55,982 bases of DNA from an uncultured Methanobrevibacter sp. (GCF_902771435.1 NZ_CACXXB010000012.1:1-55982); one strand, 5' to 3'; positions 9,553 through 18,099 are shown, counted from the first letter of the stretch. Made by a program: numbers and translations. The notes: generated by a model not told the origin, from the letters alone.

Positions 9553-9642
9553 TATCAAGTAATTATAATCGCAGGAAAACCGTTCAGATTCCCAGTCAGC
9601 GGATTAAGAATAACAGGAATGCCTGCATTATATAAGGAATAG
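9553..9642 (+). other. Short protein-like open frame, possible gene tail
   Basis: Between the DUF2284-like gene and the next start, frame 1 is open for 29 codons up to the TAG at 9640-9642. It reads like a conserved C-terminus with GKPFRFPVSGLRITGMPALY. There is no good start codon at its head (only an internal ATG at 9618), so it could be the surviving tail of a deleted gene. I do not recognise it. Confidence 0.25.
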
Positions 9643-9648
9643 ATTTTT

Positions 9649-10137
9649 ATGGATTCATTTGAGGCTTTAGTTGGAAAAAACATAAATGATGTAGTCTTGG
9701 ATGTGTCAGCAACTTTTTTTATAGCTCCCCTTGAGTATTTTTATAAAAACTGCGGCAGAAGATATCCCGCTTCAAAGTTCAGGATGGCCGATTTGGACTA
9801 TTTTGATTTGATAGATTTCACTGACCTGTTCCGCTTTGAGCAAATCCTAATAATTTGGCATGATGAAACAGGACTTATCACCGATTTGGAGCTCTATTAT
9901 CTAAGCAACGACTTTGATGTTCTTTTTGCTGATTATTACTATATCAAAAAAGCTATTGACAACGGTGAGGCCCATAAATTGCGTGAAGGAGATACAAAAT
10001 ATTTAGGGGCTTCAAGGCTGCCCGATAAGGTTCCACAGCCGAACAGTGACAAACTGGCAAATAGAAGGGAACTTGTTTTAAAAAAGAAATACCTGCAGAA
10101 AATGCTTAATGAAATGGATTTGAAGCGCCGCTTTTAA
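9649..10137 (+). CDS. Orphan MutH/Sau3AI-like domain protein lacking the catalytic motif
   Basis: 162 residues, ATG at 9649, with no strong ribosome site. The second half reads IDNGEAHKLREGDTKYLGAS, then QPNSDKLANRRELVLKKKYLQKML. From memory this follows the order and spacing of the Sau3AI/MutH restriction-endonuclease domain (INEGKAHELSEG..YL, QPYSD.KAKQRAFSLKSGYM). The SKFRMADLDYFDLIDF segment also parallels the strand before it. I cannot find the D and E-x-K catalytic signature that should precede this region, and the first 60 residues are too short to hold it. It may be a DNA-binding or regulatory remnant, or an anti-restriction decoy. No methyltransferase is adjacent. Confidence 0.55.
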   Translation: MDSFEALVGKNINDVVLDVSATFFIAPLEYFYKNCGRRYPASKFRMADLDYFDLIDFTDLFRFEQILIIWHDETGLITDLELYYLSNDFDVLFADYYYIKKAIDNGEAHKLREGDTKYLGASRLPDKVPQPNSDKLANRRELVLKKKYLQKMLNEMDLKRRF

Positions 10138-10213
10138 TTTGATTGGTGTAGTTAAAATACACTAGCTATTTTGTATTTTGGTGTGTATTTTAAGATTTGC
10201 TCGCTGTTTTAGA

Positions 10214-10248
10214 AATTGTTATTATCCATTAAACACAATATAATAATA
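10214..10248 (+). promoter_or_regulatory. Upstream element shared with the paralogue at 18 kb
   Basis: AATTGTTA (10214-10221), an 11-base gap, then ACACAATAT (10233-10241) and more A/T. The same two blocks occur at 18174-18202 upstream of the paralogous gene, with a 12-base gap. The blocks are partly inverted copies of each other (ATTGT and ACAAT), so this may be an operator or promoter core. Confidence 0.45.
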
Positions 10249-10264
10249 AGTTTAAGGTGATTTG

Positions 10265-10888
10265 ATGGAAAACAATAAGATTATTATTTTGGCTTTGATT
10301 GCAGTCATTGCAGTTCTTTTGGTGGCTATGGCTGCAATGATGATGCCTAATATGGGTAAGCAGGATACAATATTAAAATTTAAAAGTAATTCAACATTGA
10401 CTCAAGGAGATTCGATTAAAGTAAAATTAACAGACAGTAATGGTACTGCAATAGCAAATCAAACTGTTAATGTTACAATAACTAATAAAGATGGGTCTTA
10501 TGATTATCATACAGTTGTAACTAATAAAAAAGGTGTTGGAACATTAAAACTTGATAAAAATCCTGGAAAGTACAATATAACCGTTAGTTATGGTGGTAAT
10601 GATAAGTATAATGGGTGCAACGTTACTAAAAAGATAAAAATTGAAGAAAAAGTTGTTGAAACAGAGGTTTCAAGCTCTCAATCTTCATCTAATTCTCAAT
10701 CTTCATCTGATTCCCAATCTGCATCAGGTAATCAATATGACATTAATAATTTGCCTCCAAGTAATGACCCGTACCAGGAAACTAATCGCTACCAACTTGA
10801 TGAAAATCATGTAGCACAGGAGTATTCAGATCATTATCGTAGTATTGTGGACTTAAGAACCGGTGAAAGGCATGGTGGATGGGTATAA
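10265..10888 (+). CDS. Membrane-anchored Ig-like surface protein (paralogue of 18238-18834)
   Basis: Start is the ATG at 10265 behind AAGGTGA; 207 residues. An N-terminal hydrophobic segment (about residues 5-28) acts as an uncleaved signal anchor. It is followed by one Ig-like or carboxypeptidase-regulatory-like beta domain (KLTDSNGTAIANQTVNVTITNK, then GVGTLKLDKNPGKYNITV and YGGNDKY) and a Ser/Gln-rich low-complexity stretch. The polar C-terminal tail differs from the paralogue. Similar beta domains are repeated in the large adhesins of this window. The product is probably outside the membrane, held by its N-terminus. Function unknown. Confidence 0.75.
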   Translation: MENNKIIILALIAVIAVLLVAMAAMMMPNMGKQDTILKFKSNSTLTQGDSIKVKLTDSNGTAIANQTVNVTITNKDGSYDYHTVVTNKKGVGTLKLDKNPGKYNITVSYGGNDKYNGCNVTKKIKIEEKVVETEVSSSQSSSNSQSSSDSQSASGNQYDINNLPPSNDPYQETNRYQLDENHVAQEYSDHYRSIVDLRTGERHGGWV

Positions 10889-10921
10889 TAGGAGTTAAGT
10901 TAAGGTATATTATTCTAGAAA

Positions 10922-10957
10922 ATGTAGGTGTAAATTGCATCTACATCTATTTTTTTA
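10922..10957 (+). terminator. Hairpin terminator after the Ig-like membrane protein
   Basis: Arms ATGTAGGTG (10922-10930) and CATCTACAT (10938-10946), with one G-U pair and a 7-base loop, are followed by TCTA and seven T. The GTAGGTG arm recurs in the terminator of the paralogue at 18844. Confidence 0.8.
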
Positions 10958-11209
10958 TATTTCCTATACATTTCTCATCTTGAATGTAGCTATTTTTACA
11001 GGCCAGCTTATTTTCTTGCATAATTCCATTATATTTTAAACAGTTGCATAAGCAACAATTGACATGGTCAAACGTAAAATTAAAAATTCGCATACTTTCA
11101 TCGGCAATAAAAAATTAATACGATGTTTTGATAAATATTACAAATAAACATGTTTCAATGGAAAAAAATTTTGTCAAAATTTAACTTAAAATTATTGTGG
11201 AGGATAATT
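10958..11209. other. Intergenic region, no convincing gene
   Basis: AT-rich sequence ahead of the TIGR04076 gene. It contains a 27-codon ATG frame starting at 11064 on the plus strand and short ATG frames of 20-35 codons on the minus strand. None has a ribosome site or a recognisable product. The last 60 bases should hold the promoter of the next gene. Confidence 0.4.
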
Positions 11210-11551
11210 ATGAAGAAAGTGAAAATCACTATTTTGAAAACAACCCTTCAGGAGGATTTGGCTAAGGAGTATGGTGTTGAAGGGCTTTCAACTTGCCCGT
11301 TGATGAGTGAAGGTCAGGTATACTATGCAGATTATGCCAAACCGGATAATTTCTGTGATGAGGCTTGGAAAGCAATCTATCAATATGTTTTTGCACTGGC
11401 TCATGGAGTTCAGGATATCTGGTACTATAATGACTGGATTAGGACTCCGGGTGTTGCTATTGTTTCATGCAATGACGGGCTAAGACCTGTAATCATGAAG
11501 TTGGAGGCAACTGATATTGAATCAAGTGCTGAAGAAAATGTCTCCAATTAA
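11210..11551 (+). CDS. TIGR04076 family protein
   Basis: Start is the ATG at 11210 directly behind GGAGGAT; the longer frame from 11150 is discarded. 113 residues. It shows the family pattern VKITILKTTLQEDLAKEYG, a Cys in LSTCPLM, QVYYADYAKP..FCDEAWKAIYQYVFALAHG and CNDGLRPVIMKLE. These small proteins are found in anaerobic bacteria and archaea, and their conserved Cys residues hint at metal or redox chemistry, but no reaction is known to me. It appears to be a single-gene unit. Confidence 0.8.
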   Translation: MKKVKITILKTTLQEDLAKEYGVEGLSTCPLMSEGQVYYADYAKPDNFCDEAWKAIYQYVFALAHGVQDIWYYNDWIRTPGVAIVSCNDGLRPVIMKLEATDIESSAEENVSN

Positions 11552-11662
11552 ATTTCAGTTAAAAATGAGATGCTTTTTTCACTTCATACTTTTTAATTTT
11601 TTTTTAAATAAACTCAACTTTTGTTGAATAGTTTAAATACTAAGTTTAACATAAATACCCCC

Positions 11663-13150
11663 ATGATTAACAAGAGGATAATGTTTATTTTAATATTATT
11701 GATAGTGGCCATTGGTGCCGTATCACATGTTAGTGCTGAAGATGTAAACGGCACTCAACAGTTGGCTATTGATGATATTGAAGTAACGCAAAGCAATGAT
11801 ATTTATTCAAGTGATGGTGATGCTGCACTTGAAATTGATTCATCAAAAGAAAGTATTTCTGCAACCCAACTGGATGCTACAATAACTCCGATAAACCTTG
11901 AAGGAAAATATCAGACTGGTGTTGCTACTGTCAAATTGACTGATTCAAACAACAATCCGTTGTCTAATCAGCGTGTTAAATTGACTGTTGTTTATAAAAC
12001 CAGTGGAGCTACTCCAAAAATGACTGATGAAAATGGAATTGCATCATTTGAGTTTAAAGATTTATTTTATTATGATGGAAAATATGTAAATTCCACATGG
12101 GATTTGACTAAGCATACTTTGACTGTTGGAAACTGGCCTATAAAAATTGATTTGGATGGTGGAGATTATACTGCAAACACAGTCAATGCCAATTTGAATG
12201 TTCTAAAAACAACTGCAAACATAAATATAAATGATATGACTGCAGATTTTGGTGAAGATAAGTATTTTGAAATGACACTGACAGATTCAGATACAGGAAA
12301 ACCAATCAAAGGGGAAGTCTTTAAAGTTCAAATCACAAGCGACTCTCAAACCATGACATATAATCTGGTTTCTGATGAAAACGGTCAAAATAAAATTGGC
12401 GTAAGTCAGCTGATTCCGGGCACATATCCTGTCAGAGTGGGACTGGAAGATTCCAGTAATATTGCGGCTTCTCAAAAATCCGCCAGAATAACAATCAATA
12501 AGATTCCTGTCACTTTAAAAACAAACAAATTGACAACAACTTACAATTCAGGTGCAAACTTCACAGTCAGTGTCGTTAATGGCAATGTGGCTTTTGCTAA
12601 TGTGAAACTCAAGTTAAAAGTTTATACGGATAGCGGTGCTCAAACTTTAAAAGTCACCACCAATGAAAACGGAACTGTGTTCTTAAGCTCTTCAGGTCTT
12701 TCCAAGGGAACACATAAGGTTATTGTCAGCAATGCGGATTCCCTGTTTTCAGCCGATTCAGTTACCTCTTCAATTGTAATCAATCCTAAGAAACTGAACA
12801 TTGTAGGGGCTTCCAAAAAATTGAAAAACGGTGGACAGCTTACCTTGAAGGTTAAAAATAAAAGCACAGGTAAGTATGTAAGCGGCGTTAAACTGCAGGT
12901 TAAAGTCTTTACAGGTAAAAAGTACAAAGCTTTCAATCTGGTTACCAAAAAATCAAAGCTCATTAGCAACGCCATTGGGGCTCTTTTAAAAACAAATAAG
13001 TTTTCCACAGGAACCCATAAGGTTACCGTGAAAATAACATCCCCTAACTATAAGGGATCAGGAACCTTTAAGCTTGTTATTCCAAAATCCGCTCAAAAGT
13101 ATAAAAAAGTTACCTATATCGTTTCAAACGGCAAGGGCAAATACGTATGA
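11663..13150 (+). CDS. Secreted Ig-like repeat protein (adhesin-like)
   Basis: Start chosen at the ATG at 11663, which places a clean signal peptide at the N-terminus (hydrophobic core to about residue 25, cleavage near VSAED). 495 residues. Four or so Ig-like units follow, each with a KLTDSNNNPLSNQRVKLTV-type strand and a DENGIASFEF or ENGTVFLSS turn. The C-terminal 150 residues are Lys-rich (KKLKNGGQLTLKVKNKSTGKYVSG) and end without a membrane anchor, so wall binding through the basic tail is likely. The same Lys-rich end type occurs on the giant protein at 25648. Surface attachment is inferred. Confidence 0.8.
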   Translation: MINKRIMFILILLIVAIGAVSHVSAEDVNGTQQLAIDDIEVTQSNDIYSSDGDAALEIDSSKESISATQLDATITPINLEGKYQTGVATVKLTDSNNNPLSNQRVKLTVVYKTSGATPKMTDENGIASFEFKDLFYYDGKYVNSTWDLTKHTLTVGNWPIKIDLDGGDYTANTVNANLNVLKTTANININDMTADFGEDKYFEMTLTDSDTGKPIKGEVFKVQITSDSQTMTYNLVSDENGQNKIGVSQLIPGTYPVRVGLEDSSNIAASQKSARITINKIPVTLKTNKLTTTYNSGANFTVSVVNGNVAFANVKLKLKVYTDSGAQTLKVTTNENGTVFLSSSGLSKGTHKVIVSNADSLFSADSVTSSIVINPKKLNIVGASKKLKNGGQLTLKVKNKSTGKYVSGVKLQVKVFTGKKYKAFNLVTKKSKLISNAIGALLKTNKFSTGTHKVTVKITSPNYKGSGTFKLVIPKSAQKYKKVTYIVSNGKGKYV

Positions 13151-13193
13151 ACTTTTAAATAAGTTCATATTTCTTCTATTTTTTTATCAAACT
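13147..13193 (+). terminator. Hairpin terminator between convergent genes
   Basis: Perfect 8-bp arms ATGAACTT (13147-13154) and AAGTTCAT (13161-13168) overlap the stop of the secreted protein and the last codons of the minus-strand gene. A T-rich tract follows on the plus strand. Confidence 0.75.
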
Positions 13194-13800
13194 CTTTTTG
13201 CGCATTTTCATAGAAATATCCCAATTCCCGACCGTTTACGAAAATGTGGCTGACTGTAATTGATACGCTCATCTCATAGTTCTCGTTTACTTTTCCCCAG
13301 GTTATGAGGGGCTGTATTGCATTACCGTCCACTACACAGTTTGTAAGCATGTCAAAATCCACCCAGGGGATGCATGAGAAATTGGCAACGTTTGTCAAAT
13401 CCCTCTGCTGCATTTCCAGACTCAATCCTTCCTGTTTTCCGCTTAAAATGTCTGATGACAATTTCTTTACATAGTCATGCCATTTCAAAATGTCGTCAAA
13501 TTCCTGTGGTGTTTTCACCCTCATTTCCTTATAGATTTTATTTCCTTCATCCATTATGGGTGTAAGACCTTCAAGATAGTCATATTCAATAGCTTTGCCG
13601 TCAATAATTCTTCTTTTAAGCTCAGGCACACTGTTTACAGCATTCATAAGACATCCCAGACTCATTATAAAAAAAGACTTGTCGTTTTCATGACACCAGT
13701 TCCACATTGACTCAACATTAACACGGGCGGATATTGCATAGCGTGCTGATAGAAAATCAATGAAGGGATTTTCATTTAAATTAAATTCAATTTCTCTCAT
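13165..13800 (-). CDS. Chloramphenicol acetyltransferase-like (CatA fold) protein with altered active-site motif
   Basis: 211 residues, the length of type A CATs. Family marks are the N-terminal R...F..F....F......VN, the PWVDFDMLTNC strand and the C-terminal VSHIFVNGRELGYFYE. In true CATs this last motif is HHxxxDG, where the second His takes the proton from the hydroxyl and the Asp holds the site. Here the catalytic His remains (SHIFVNG) but the Asp is Asn. It may acetylate another small molecule or have weak activity. It is divergently transcribed from the disulfide reductase gene. Confidence 0.7.
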   Translation of the reverse strand: MREIEFNLNENPFIDFLSARYAISARVNVESMWNWCHENDKSFFIMSLGCLMNAVNSVPELKRRIIDGKAIEYDYLEGLTPIMDEGNKIYKEMRVKTPQEFDDILKWHDYVKKLSSDILSGKQEGLSLEMQQRDLTNVANFSCIPWVDFDMLTNCVVDGNAIQPLITWGKVNENYEMSVSITVSHIFVNGRELGYFYENAQKEFDKKIEEI

Positions 13801-13890
13801 TTTTAAACAAAACCTTTCAAAATAGTTACTTTTTTATATGTTCTTTTTAATATATATTTATGTTATAAATCTTAAAGTGGTTTTGTTATA

Positions 13891-15222
13891 ATGAAAGTAG
13901 TAATTGTAGGTGGAGGAGCTGGTGGAATCTCAACAGCTTCCAATATACGTAAACTTAATAAGGAAATAGAAATTACAGTAATCACAAGAGACAACAAAGT
14001 GGCATATTCACCATGCGCCATTCCTTACGTGCTGTCAGGCACAATCGAATCTTTTGATGATATTGTGATGAGGACTCCGGAAGACTATAAAAATAAGAAT
14101 ATTGATGTCATCGTCGAAGCGGAAGTAACTGCAGTCGATTCCGACAAAAAGACAGTAACCTATGAAAAGGACGGCGATGAAATTGTCATCGATTATGACA
14201 AACTGGTACTTGCTACCGGAGGAAATCCGTTTGTTCCTCCTATGGAAGGAGCGGATTTGGATGGAGTATTCAGAATCAGAAATATTGAAGATGGAAAAAG
14301 AGTCAAGGAAGCAATGAAAGATGCTAAAAGTGCAATTGTAACCGGAGCAGGTTTGATAGGTATTGAAATTGCATTTGCCCTCAGAAAACAGGGACTTGAT
14401 GTTATCTTAAGTGAAATGTTACATCAGATTGTTCCAAGATCCCTTGACAAGGACATGTCCGACATTTTGGTTAAATACCTTGAACAGGAAGGAATCAAAG
14501 TTGTTTTAGGAAAACCGATTACAAAATTAATCGGGGACGGCAAAGTCGAAAAGGCATGCTTTGGAGATGAAGACCTCTACGATGCGGACATGGTTATCAT
14601 GGCTACCGGTGTGAGAGCAGAACTTGACCTTGCAAGAATGGCAGGATGTGAAATCGGAAGATGGGCAATCATGGTAAATGATAGGATGGAAACCTCAGTT
14701 GATGATGTCTATGCCCTCGGTGACTGTGTTGAATCAAAAGACCTGATTTTAGGTTCAAACACAATTTCACAATTAGGTACCACTGCAGTGCGCCAGTCAA
14801 AAACATTGGCACGTACAATATGTGACAAGAAATCCAAATTCAACCCTGTACTGAATTCAATGGTTTCCAAAGTTGGCAAACTGGAATTCGGTGCTGTTGG
14901 ATACACTACCAGTTTTGCACAGCAGAACAGAATCAGGCCTGTAGTTCAAAAGGTTGAAGCGCTTACAAGAGCACGTTACTATCCTAATGCAAAACCAATG
15001 GATATCAAAGTTATATGTGATGGAAACGGAACCATTATAGGATGTCAAATCATAGCGGAAGAAAGGGTGGCTGAAAGAATCGATACAATGACATTGGCCA
15101 TTACAGAAGGCCTTACATGCTTTGATTTAAGTAATATGGAATTTGCTTATGCTCCACCTGTATCAATGGTTACAGATCCGTTAATCCTTGCAGTTGAAGA
15201 AGTAAGTAAAAAGTTTAATTAA
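13891..15222 (+). CDS. FAD/NAD(P)-dependent CoA-disulfide reductase / NADH oxidase family protein
   Basis: 443 residues. An N-terminal FAD-binding GGGAGG motif (residues 7-12) is followed by the single redox Cys in AYSPCAIPYV (Cys42), typical of CoA-disulfide reductase and water-forming NADH oxidase. A second dinucleotide fold (VTGAGLIGIEIA) binds NAD(P)H, and a dimerisation domain ends the protein. In anaerobic archaea such enzymes are thought to handle CoA disulfide, polysulfide or oxygen. The Mrp ATPase gene begins 26 bases downstream, probably in one operon. Confidence 0.87.
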   Translation: MKVVIVGGGAGGISTASNIRKLNKEIEITVITRDNKVAYSPCAIPYVLSGTIESFDDIVMRTPEDYKNKNIDVIVEAEVTAVDSDKKTVTYEKDGDEIVIDYDKLVLATGGNPFVPPMEGADLDGVFRIRNIEDGKRVKEAMKDAKSAIVTGAGLIGIEIAFALRKQGLDVILSEMLHQIVPRSLDKDMSDILVKYLEQEGIKVVLGKPITKLIGDGKVEKACFGDEDLYDADMVIMATGVRAELDLARMAGCEIGRWAIMVNDRMETSVDDVYALGDCVESKDLILGSNTISQLGTTAVRQSKTLARTICDKKSKFNPVLNSMVSKVGKLEFGAVGYTTSFAQQNRIRPVVQKVEALTRARYYPNAKPMDIKVICDGNGTIIGCQIIAEERVAERIDTMTLAITEGLTCFDLSNMEFAYAPPVSMVTDPLILAVEEVSKKFN

Positions 15223-15248
15223 ATATAAAAGTTTTTGGAGATGATAAA

Positions 15249-16214
15249 ATGGCAGAACATGGACATCATGGTCACGGAGGCCAAATGACCCCCGAACAGC
15301 AAAGGCAAATGATTGAACAGGAAATAAGACTTGCTCGCAATCTTGGTCAAATCAAGCATAAAATTGTTGTCATGAGTGGAAAAGGAGGAGTAGGAAAATC
15401 CACAGTGGCAGCCAACATTGCCGAAACCCTACAGGCATTAGGCTTTAAGACAGGAATCCTCGATGCGGATATTCACGGACCGAACATACCTAAAATGCTT
15501 GGTCTTGAATTATACGGCGAATCTTTCCACAACTATCAATTTGAACAGTTCAAACAAATCACAGAAGAGGGACTTGCATCCCAGGACTTCAAGGATGATG
15601 ATGAAAAATTGACTTTCATCGAATCAAAAAAACAGGAATACTCACACTCAATGTTTCCGGTAGTTGCCCCTAGCGGCCTTAAGGTAATGTCAATGGCATT
15701 TCTATTGGACAGCATTGACACTCCAATCATATGGAGAGGACCTCAAAAAACAGGTGCAATCAAACAGCTTATTTCAGATTCCCACTGGGGAGAACTTGAC
15801 TATCTGATTATCGATAACCCGCCGGGCACAGGAGACGAACCTCTGACAGTATTGCAGACAATTCCTGATGCTGATGCAGTGATTATGGTAACCACCCCTA
15901 ATGTTGTATCCCAGGAAGACGTTTTGAAATGCGTCAAGATGGTCGAACAGATGGGAATTAAAAAGATTGGCCTTATCGAAAACATGGCATATTACATCTG
16001 CCCTCACTGTGATGAGAAACTCCACATTTTCGGTGAAGGCAATGGAAAGGCTTTCGCTGATGAAATGGAAATTACCTATCTGGGTGATTTGCCTATTGAA
16101 GAAAGAGTATCTGACTCACCAAATCAGGATGGCGTTATTGCAACAATAGCTCCTGATGATGTGGTTTCAAAAAGATTTGTTGAAATCGTTGAAGATATTC
16201 AAAAAGAGTTTTAG
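15249..16214 (+). CDS. Mrp/NBP35 family Fe-S carrier ATPase with His-rich N-terminus
   Basis: 321 residues. The deviant Walker A GKGGVGKS lies at residues 44-51, followed by DADIHGPNIPKMLG and DYLIIDNPPGTGDEPL, which are diagnostic for Mrp/ApbC. The CPHC motif late in the chain is the site where a dimer holds a bridging [4Fe-4S] cluster for delivery. There is an extra insertion between Walker A and the switch region, and a His-rich start (HGHHGHGG, residues 4-11) that could bind metal. The linked disulfide reductase suggests Fe-S assembly or repair under oxidative or sulfur stress. The stop overlaps the convergent gene by 4 bases. Confidence 0.9.
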   Translation: MAEHGHHGHGGQMTPEQQRQMIEQEIRLARNLGQIKHKIVVMSGKGGVGKSTVAANIAETLQALGFKTGILDADIHGPNIPKMLGLELYGESFHNYQFEQFKQITEEGLASQDFKDDDEKLTFIESKKQEYSHSMFPVVAPSGLKVMSMAFLLDSIDTPIIWRGPQKTGAIKQLISDSHWGELDYLIIDNPPGTGDEPLTVLQTIPDADAVIMVTTPNVVSQEDVLKCVKMVEQMGIKKIGLIENMAYYICPHCDEKLHIFGEGNGKAFADEMEITYLGDLPIEERVSDSPNQDGVIATIAPDDVVSKRFVEIVEDIQKEF

Positions 16215-16606
16215 AGTAAAGCTAAATTGATTATATAGCTTACTCTTGCTATATTTACGATGTATCCTAAGAAATTAGGATCTTCTTTTAATTTTTTAAA
16301 GTAATCCAATTTTTCTATAACATATTCCTTGTTTTCATCCATCACGTTTAATGAAAAGTACTGCATTCCCATTGTGTATTCATGCTCGTCTGTAAAGATG
16401 GGAACTAGGTATTCCCCGTCATTGGCATAAGGGATTTTTACAGGTTCGCCGTCTTCAATGGATATTATAAAGTATTTGTCCTTAATATATTCCTTAATTT
16501 CACTTTCAGTTTTTTCTATTGCATTCTGGTTTTGGTTTTCACCGTGCATGTAAATCATTTGGATATGATTTTTAAGCTCAGGGTGTTTTATTTCTTCTAG
16601 TTTCAT
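16211..16606 (-). CDS. SseB-like protein (single copy)
   Basis: 131 residues. The core VKIPYANDGEYLVPIFTDEHEYTMG followed later by DPNFLGYIVN matches the SseB N-terminal-like fold and resembles the products at 18883-20090. The C-terminal conserved N-P-x-S part is worn to NIARVSYIINL. Soluble, with a short helical N-terminus. An AAGGT ribosome site lies just upstream. It is convergent with the Mrp gene and 5 bases downstream of msrAB, so it is likely read from the msrAB transcript. Function of the family in archaea is unknown. Confidence 0.65.
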   Translation of the reverse strand: MKLEEIKHPELKNHIQMIYMHGENQNQNAIEKTESEIKEYIKDKYFIISIEDGEPVKIPYANDGEYLVPIFTDEHEYTMGMQYFSLNVMDENKEYVIEKLDYFKKLKEDPNFLGYIVNIARVSYIINLALL

Positions 16607-16611
16607 TGTAC

Positions 16612-17508
16612 TTACCTTTGTTCCTTATTGCTTAAATATTCTTCAACTTCATCTTGGGGTATGAATTTCAAGGCATTTGAGTTGATGCAGTATCTCGGAG
16701 AACCTCCAGGACCGTCATGAAACAGGTGGCCCAGATGGGAATTTGCCTTTGCACTTCTTATTTCAATTCTTGTAGTTCCGTATGAAAAGTCCCTGTGTCT
16801 GGTTATGGATTCTGGTGAAACAGGTTTTGAAAATGCCGGCCAGCCACAGCCTGAGTCGAATTTGTCATCTGAAGAGAAGAGAACTTCACCATCAACCACA
16901 TCCACATATATGCCATCTTCAAAAAAGTCATCATATTCTCCACTAAATGGAGGTTCTGTCATGGCAAGCTGTGTTATTTCAAACTCTTTTCTGCTCAAGT
17001 GGCTGAATTCTTCATCGTCTATTAAATTTAAATCAACATGACAATAACCCTGTGGATTTTTTTCAAGATACTTCTGATGATAGTCCTCGGCGGGATAGAA
17101 ACTGCCTATTGGACGGGCTTCAGTGACGATTCTTTTAGGAGTTTTCCTTTGTTTTTCGGCTAAAAAATTTAATACAATGCTTTTTTGCGAATTTTCCTGC
17201 CAATAGATGCCTGTTTGGTATTGTGTGCCGACATCCGCTCCCTGGCGATTTTTGGTGTATGGATTGATTATTCCAAAAAATTTCTCCAAGATTTCCTCAA
17301 GCGAAATGATTTCAGGATTGTATGTAACTTTGACGGTTTCTGCATGTCCTGTTTTTCCGGAACATACCTTTTCGTAGGTTGGAGCCAAATCATTGCCATT
17401 TGCGTATCCCACTTCAGTCTGATTGACTCCTTTCAATCTGGACATGAATGCTTCAACGCCCCAAAAGCAACCTCCTGCCAGATAAATCACGTTCTGTTTT
17501 TTAAACAT
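16612..17508 (-). CDS. msrAB: Peptide methionine sulfoxide reductase MsrA-MsrB fusion
   Basis: Start taken at the codon giving [17 protein letters not shown] (17508); an ATG three codons earlier (17517) is possible. The MsrA half has GCFWG with the catalytic Cys and the conserved GYANG; the MsrB half has [16 protein letters not shown] and RYCINS with its catalytic Cys. The MsrB CxxC zinc sites are absent, which is a known variant. The enzyme reduces both S- and R-methionine sulfoxide in proteins. The fused order A-B is common in gut Firmicutes and other bacteria, so transfer from bacteria is plausible. No signal peptide, so it is cytosolic. Confidence 0.93.
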   Translation of the reverse strand: MFKKQNVIYLAGGCFWGVEAFMSRLKGVNQTEVGYANGNDLAPTYEKVCSGKTGHAETVKVTYNPEIISLEEILEKFFGIINPYTKNRQGADVGTQYQTGIYWQENSQKSIVLNFLAEKQRKTPKRIVTEARPIGSFYPAEDYHQKYLEKNPQGYCHVDLNLIDDEEFSHLSRKEFEITQLAMTEPPFSGEYDDFFEDGIYVDVVDGEVLFSSDDKFDSGCGWPAFSKPVSPESITRHRDFSYGTTRIEIRSAKANSHLGHLFHDGPGGSPRYCINSNALKFIPQDEVEEYLSNKEQR

Positions 17509-17603
17509 GATTATCATTCTCTTTTTTTTCGGCAATATAATTTCCTACAAAAATCTTTTTTATAATAAAATTCATAGTATTATTATATATTGGAGGAAAT
17601 CTA

Positions 17604-17798
17604 ATGTTTTACAGTACAATCATGAAAATTGATTCAATCGATAGATTAAGAGATATAAGAGATGCATTGCTTGTTGAACAAGGTATTAACCCTACACGTC
17701 AAGGAGAACAGGCAATTAAGGTTGTGGTTGAGAGAATCGATGAAATTCAAGCTACTTTAGATAAATCCGCAACTAAAAACAAAAACAGAAACAGATAA
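17604..17798 (+). CDS. Small conserved-looking hypothetical protein
   Basis: 64 residues with a strong ribosome site GGAGGAAA before the ATG at 17604. The chain is charged and helical (SIDRLRDIRDALLVEQG) with a basic Asn/Lys tail. No membrane segment or Cys. It starts a two-gene unit with the next frame and is divergent from msrAB. I do not recognise it; the good ribosome site and promoter spacing argue it is real. Confidence 0.7.
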   Translation: MFYSTIMKIDSIDRLRDIRDALLVEQGINPTRQGEQAIKVVVERIDEIQATLDKSATKNKNRNR

Positions 17799-18080
17799 GT
17801 GATTTTAGTGATAAGACGTGTTTCATCAAAAAGGCGCCTTTTAAGAAGGAGGATGTATAGGGCACCGCATGCCCGCCATAGACAGCCTACATATTATCGT
17901 GAAAATAAAAACCTGGTCAAGTCTCATCAGGAAAAGTTTAAGGATATGAATGGCCCTAGGATAAAGCGCAAAAGAAGACCTAAGCGTGAGGTTATGAGCG
18001 GTGGATTTAAAATGTCTTATAGATACAAATATTATCTTAAGGATGATATTGTAGAGGAAGATGAAGAAGAATTGGAATAG
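17799..18080 (+). CDS. Small basic hypothetical protein
   Basis: 93 residues from the GTG at 17799, or 90 from the GTG at 17808; no ATG is available, so the start is uncertain. The protein is very rich in Arg and Lys (RRVSSKRRLLRRRMYRAPHARHR) and ends in an acidic tail. Such a chain could bind nucleic acid or ribosomes. It abuts the stop of the preceding gene and is followed by a terminator, which supports a two-gene transcript. Confidence 0.55.
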   Translation: MILVIRRVSSKRRLLRRRMYRAPHARHRQPTYYRENKNLVKSHQEKFKDMNGPRIKRKRRPKREVMSGGFKMSYRYKYYLKDDIVEEDEEELE

Positions 18081-18099
18081 GTTCTTCTTTAATTAAATT

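Noticed and set aside
10958..11209. Small frames of 20-35 codons in the gap before the TIGR04076 gene
   Set aside because: No ribosome sites or similarity that I can see; frames this short arise by chance.
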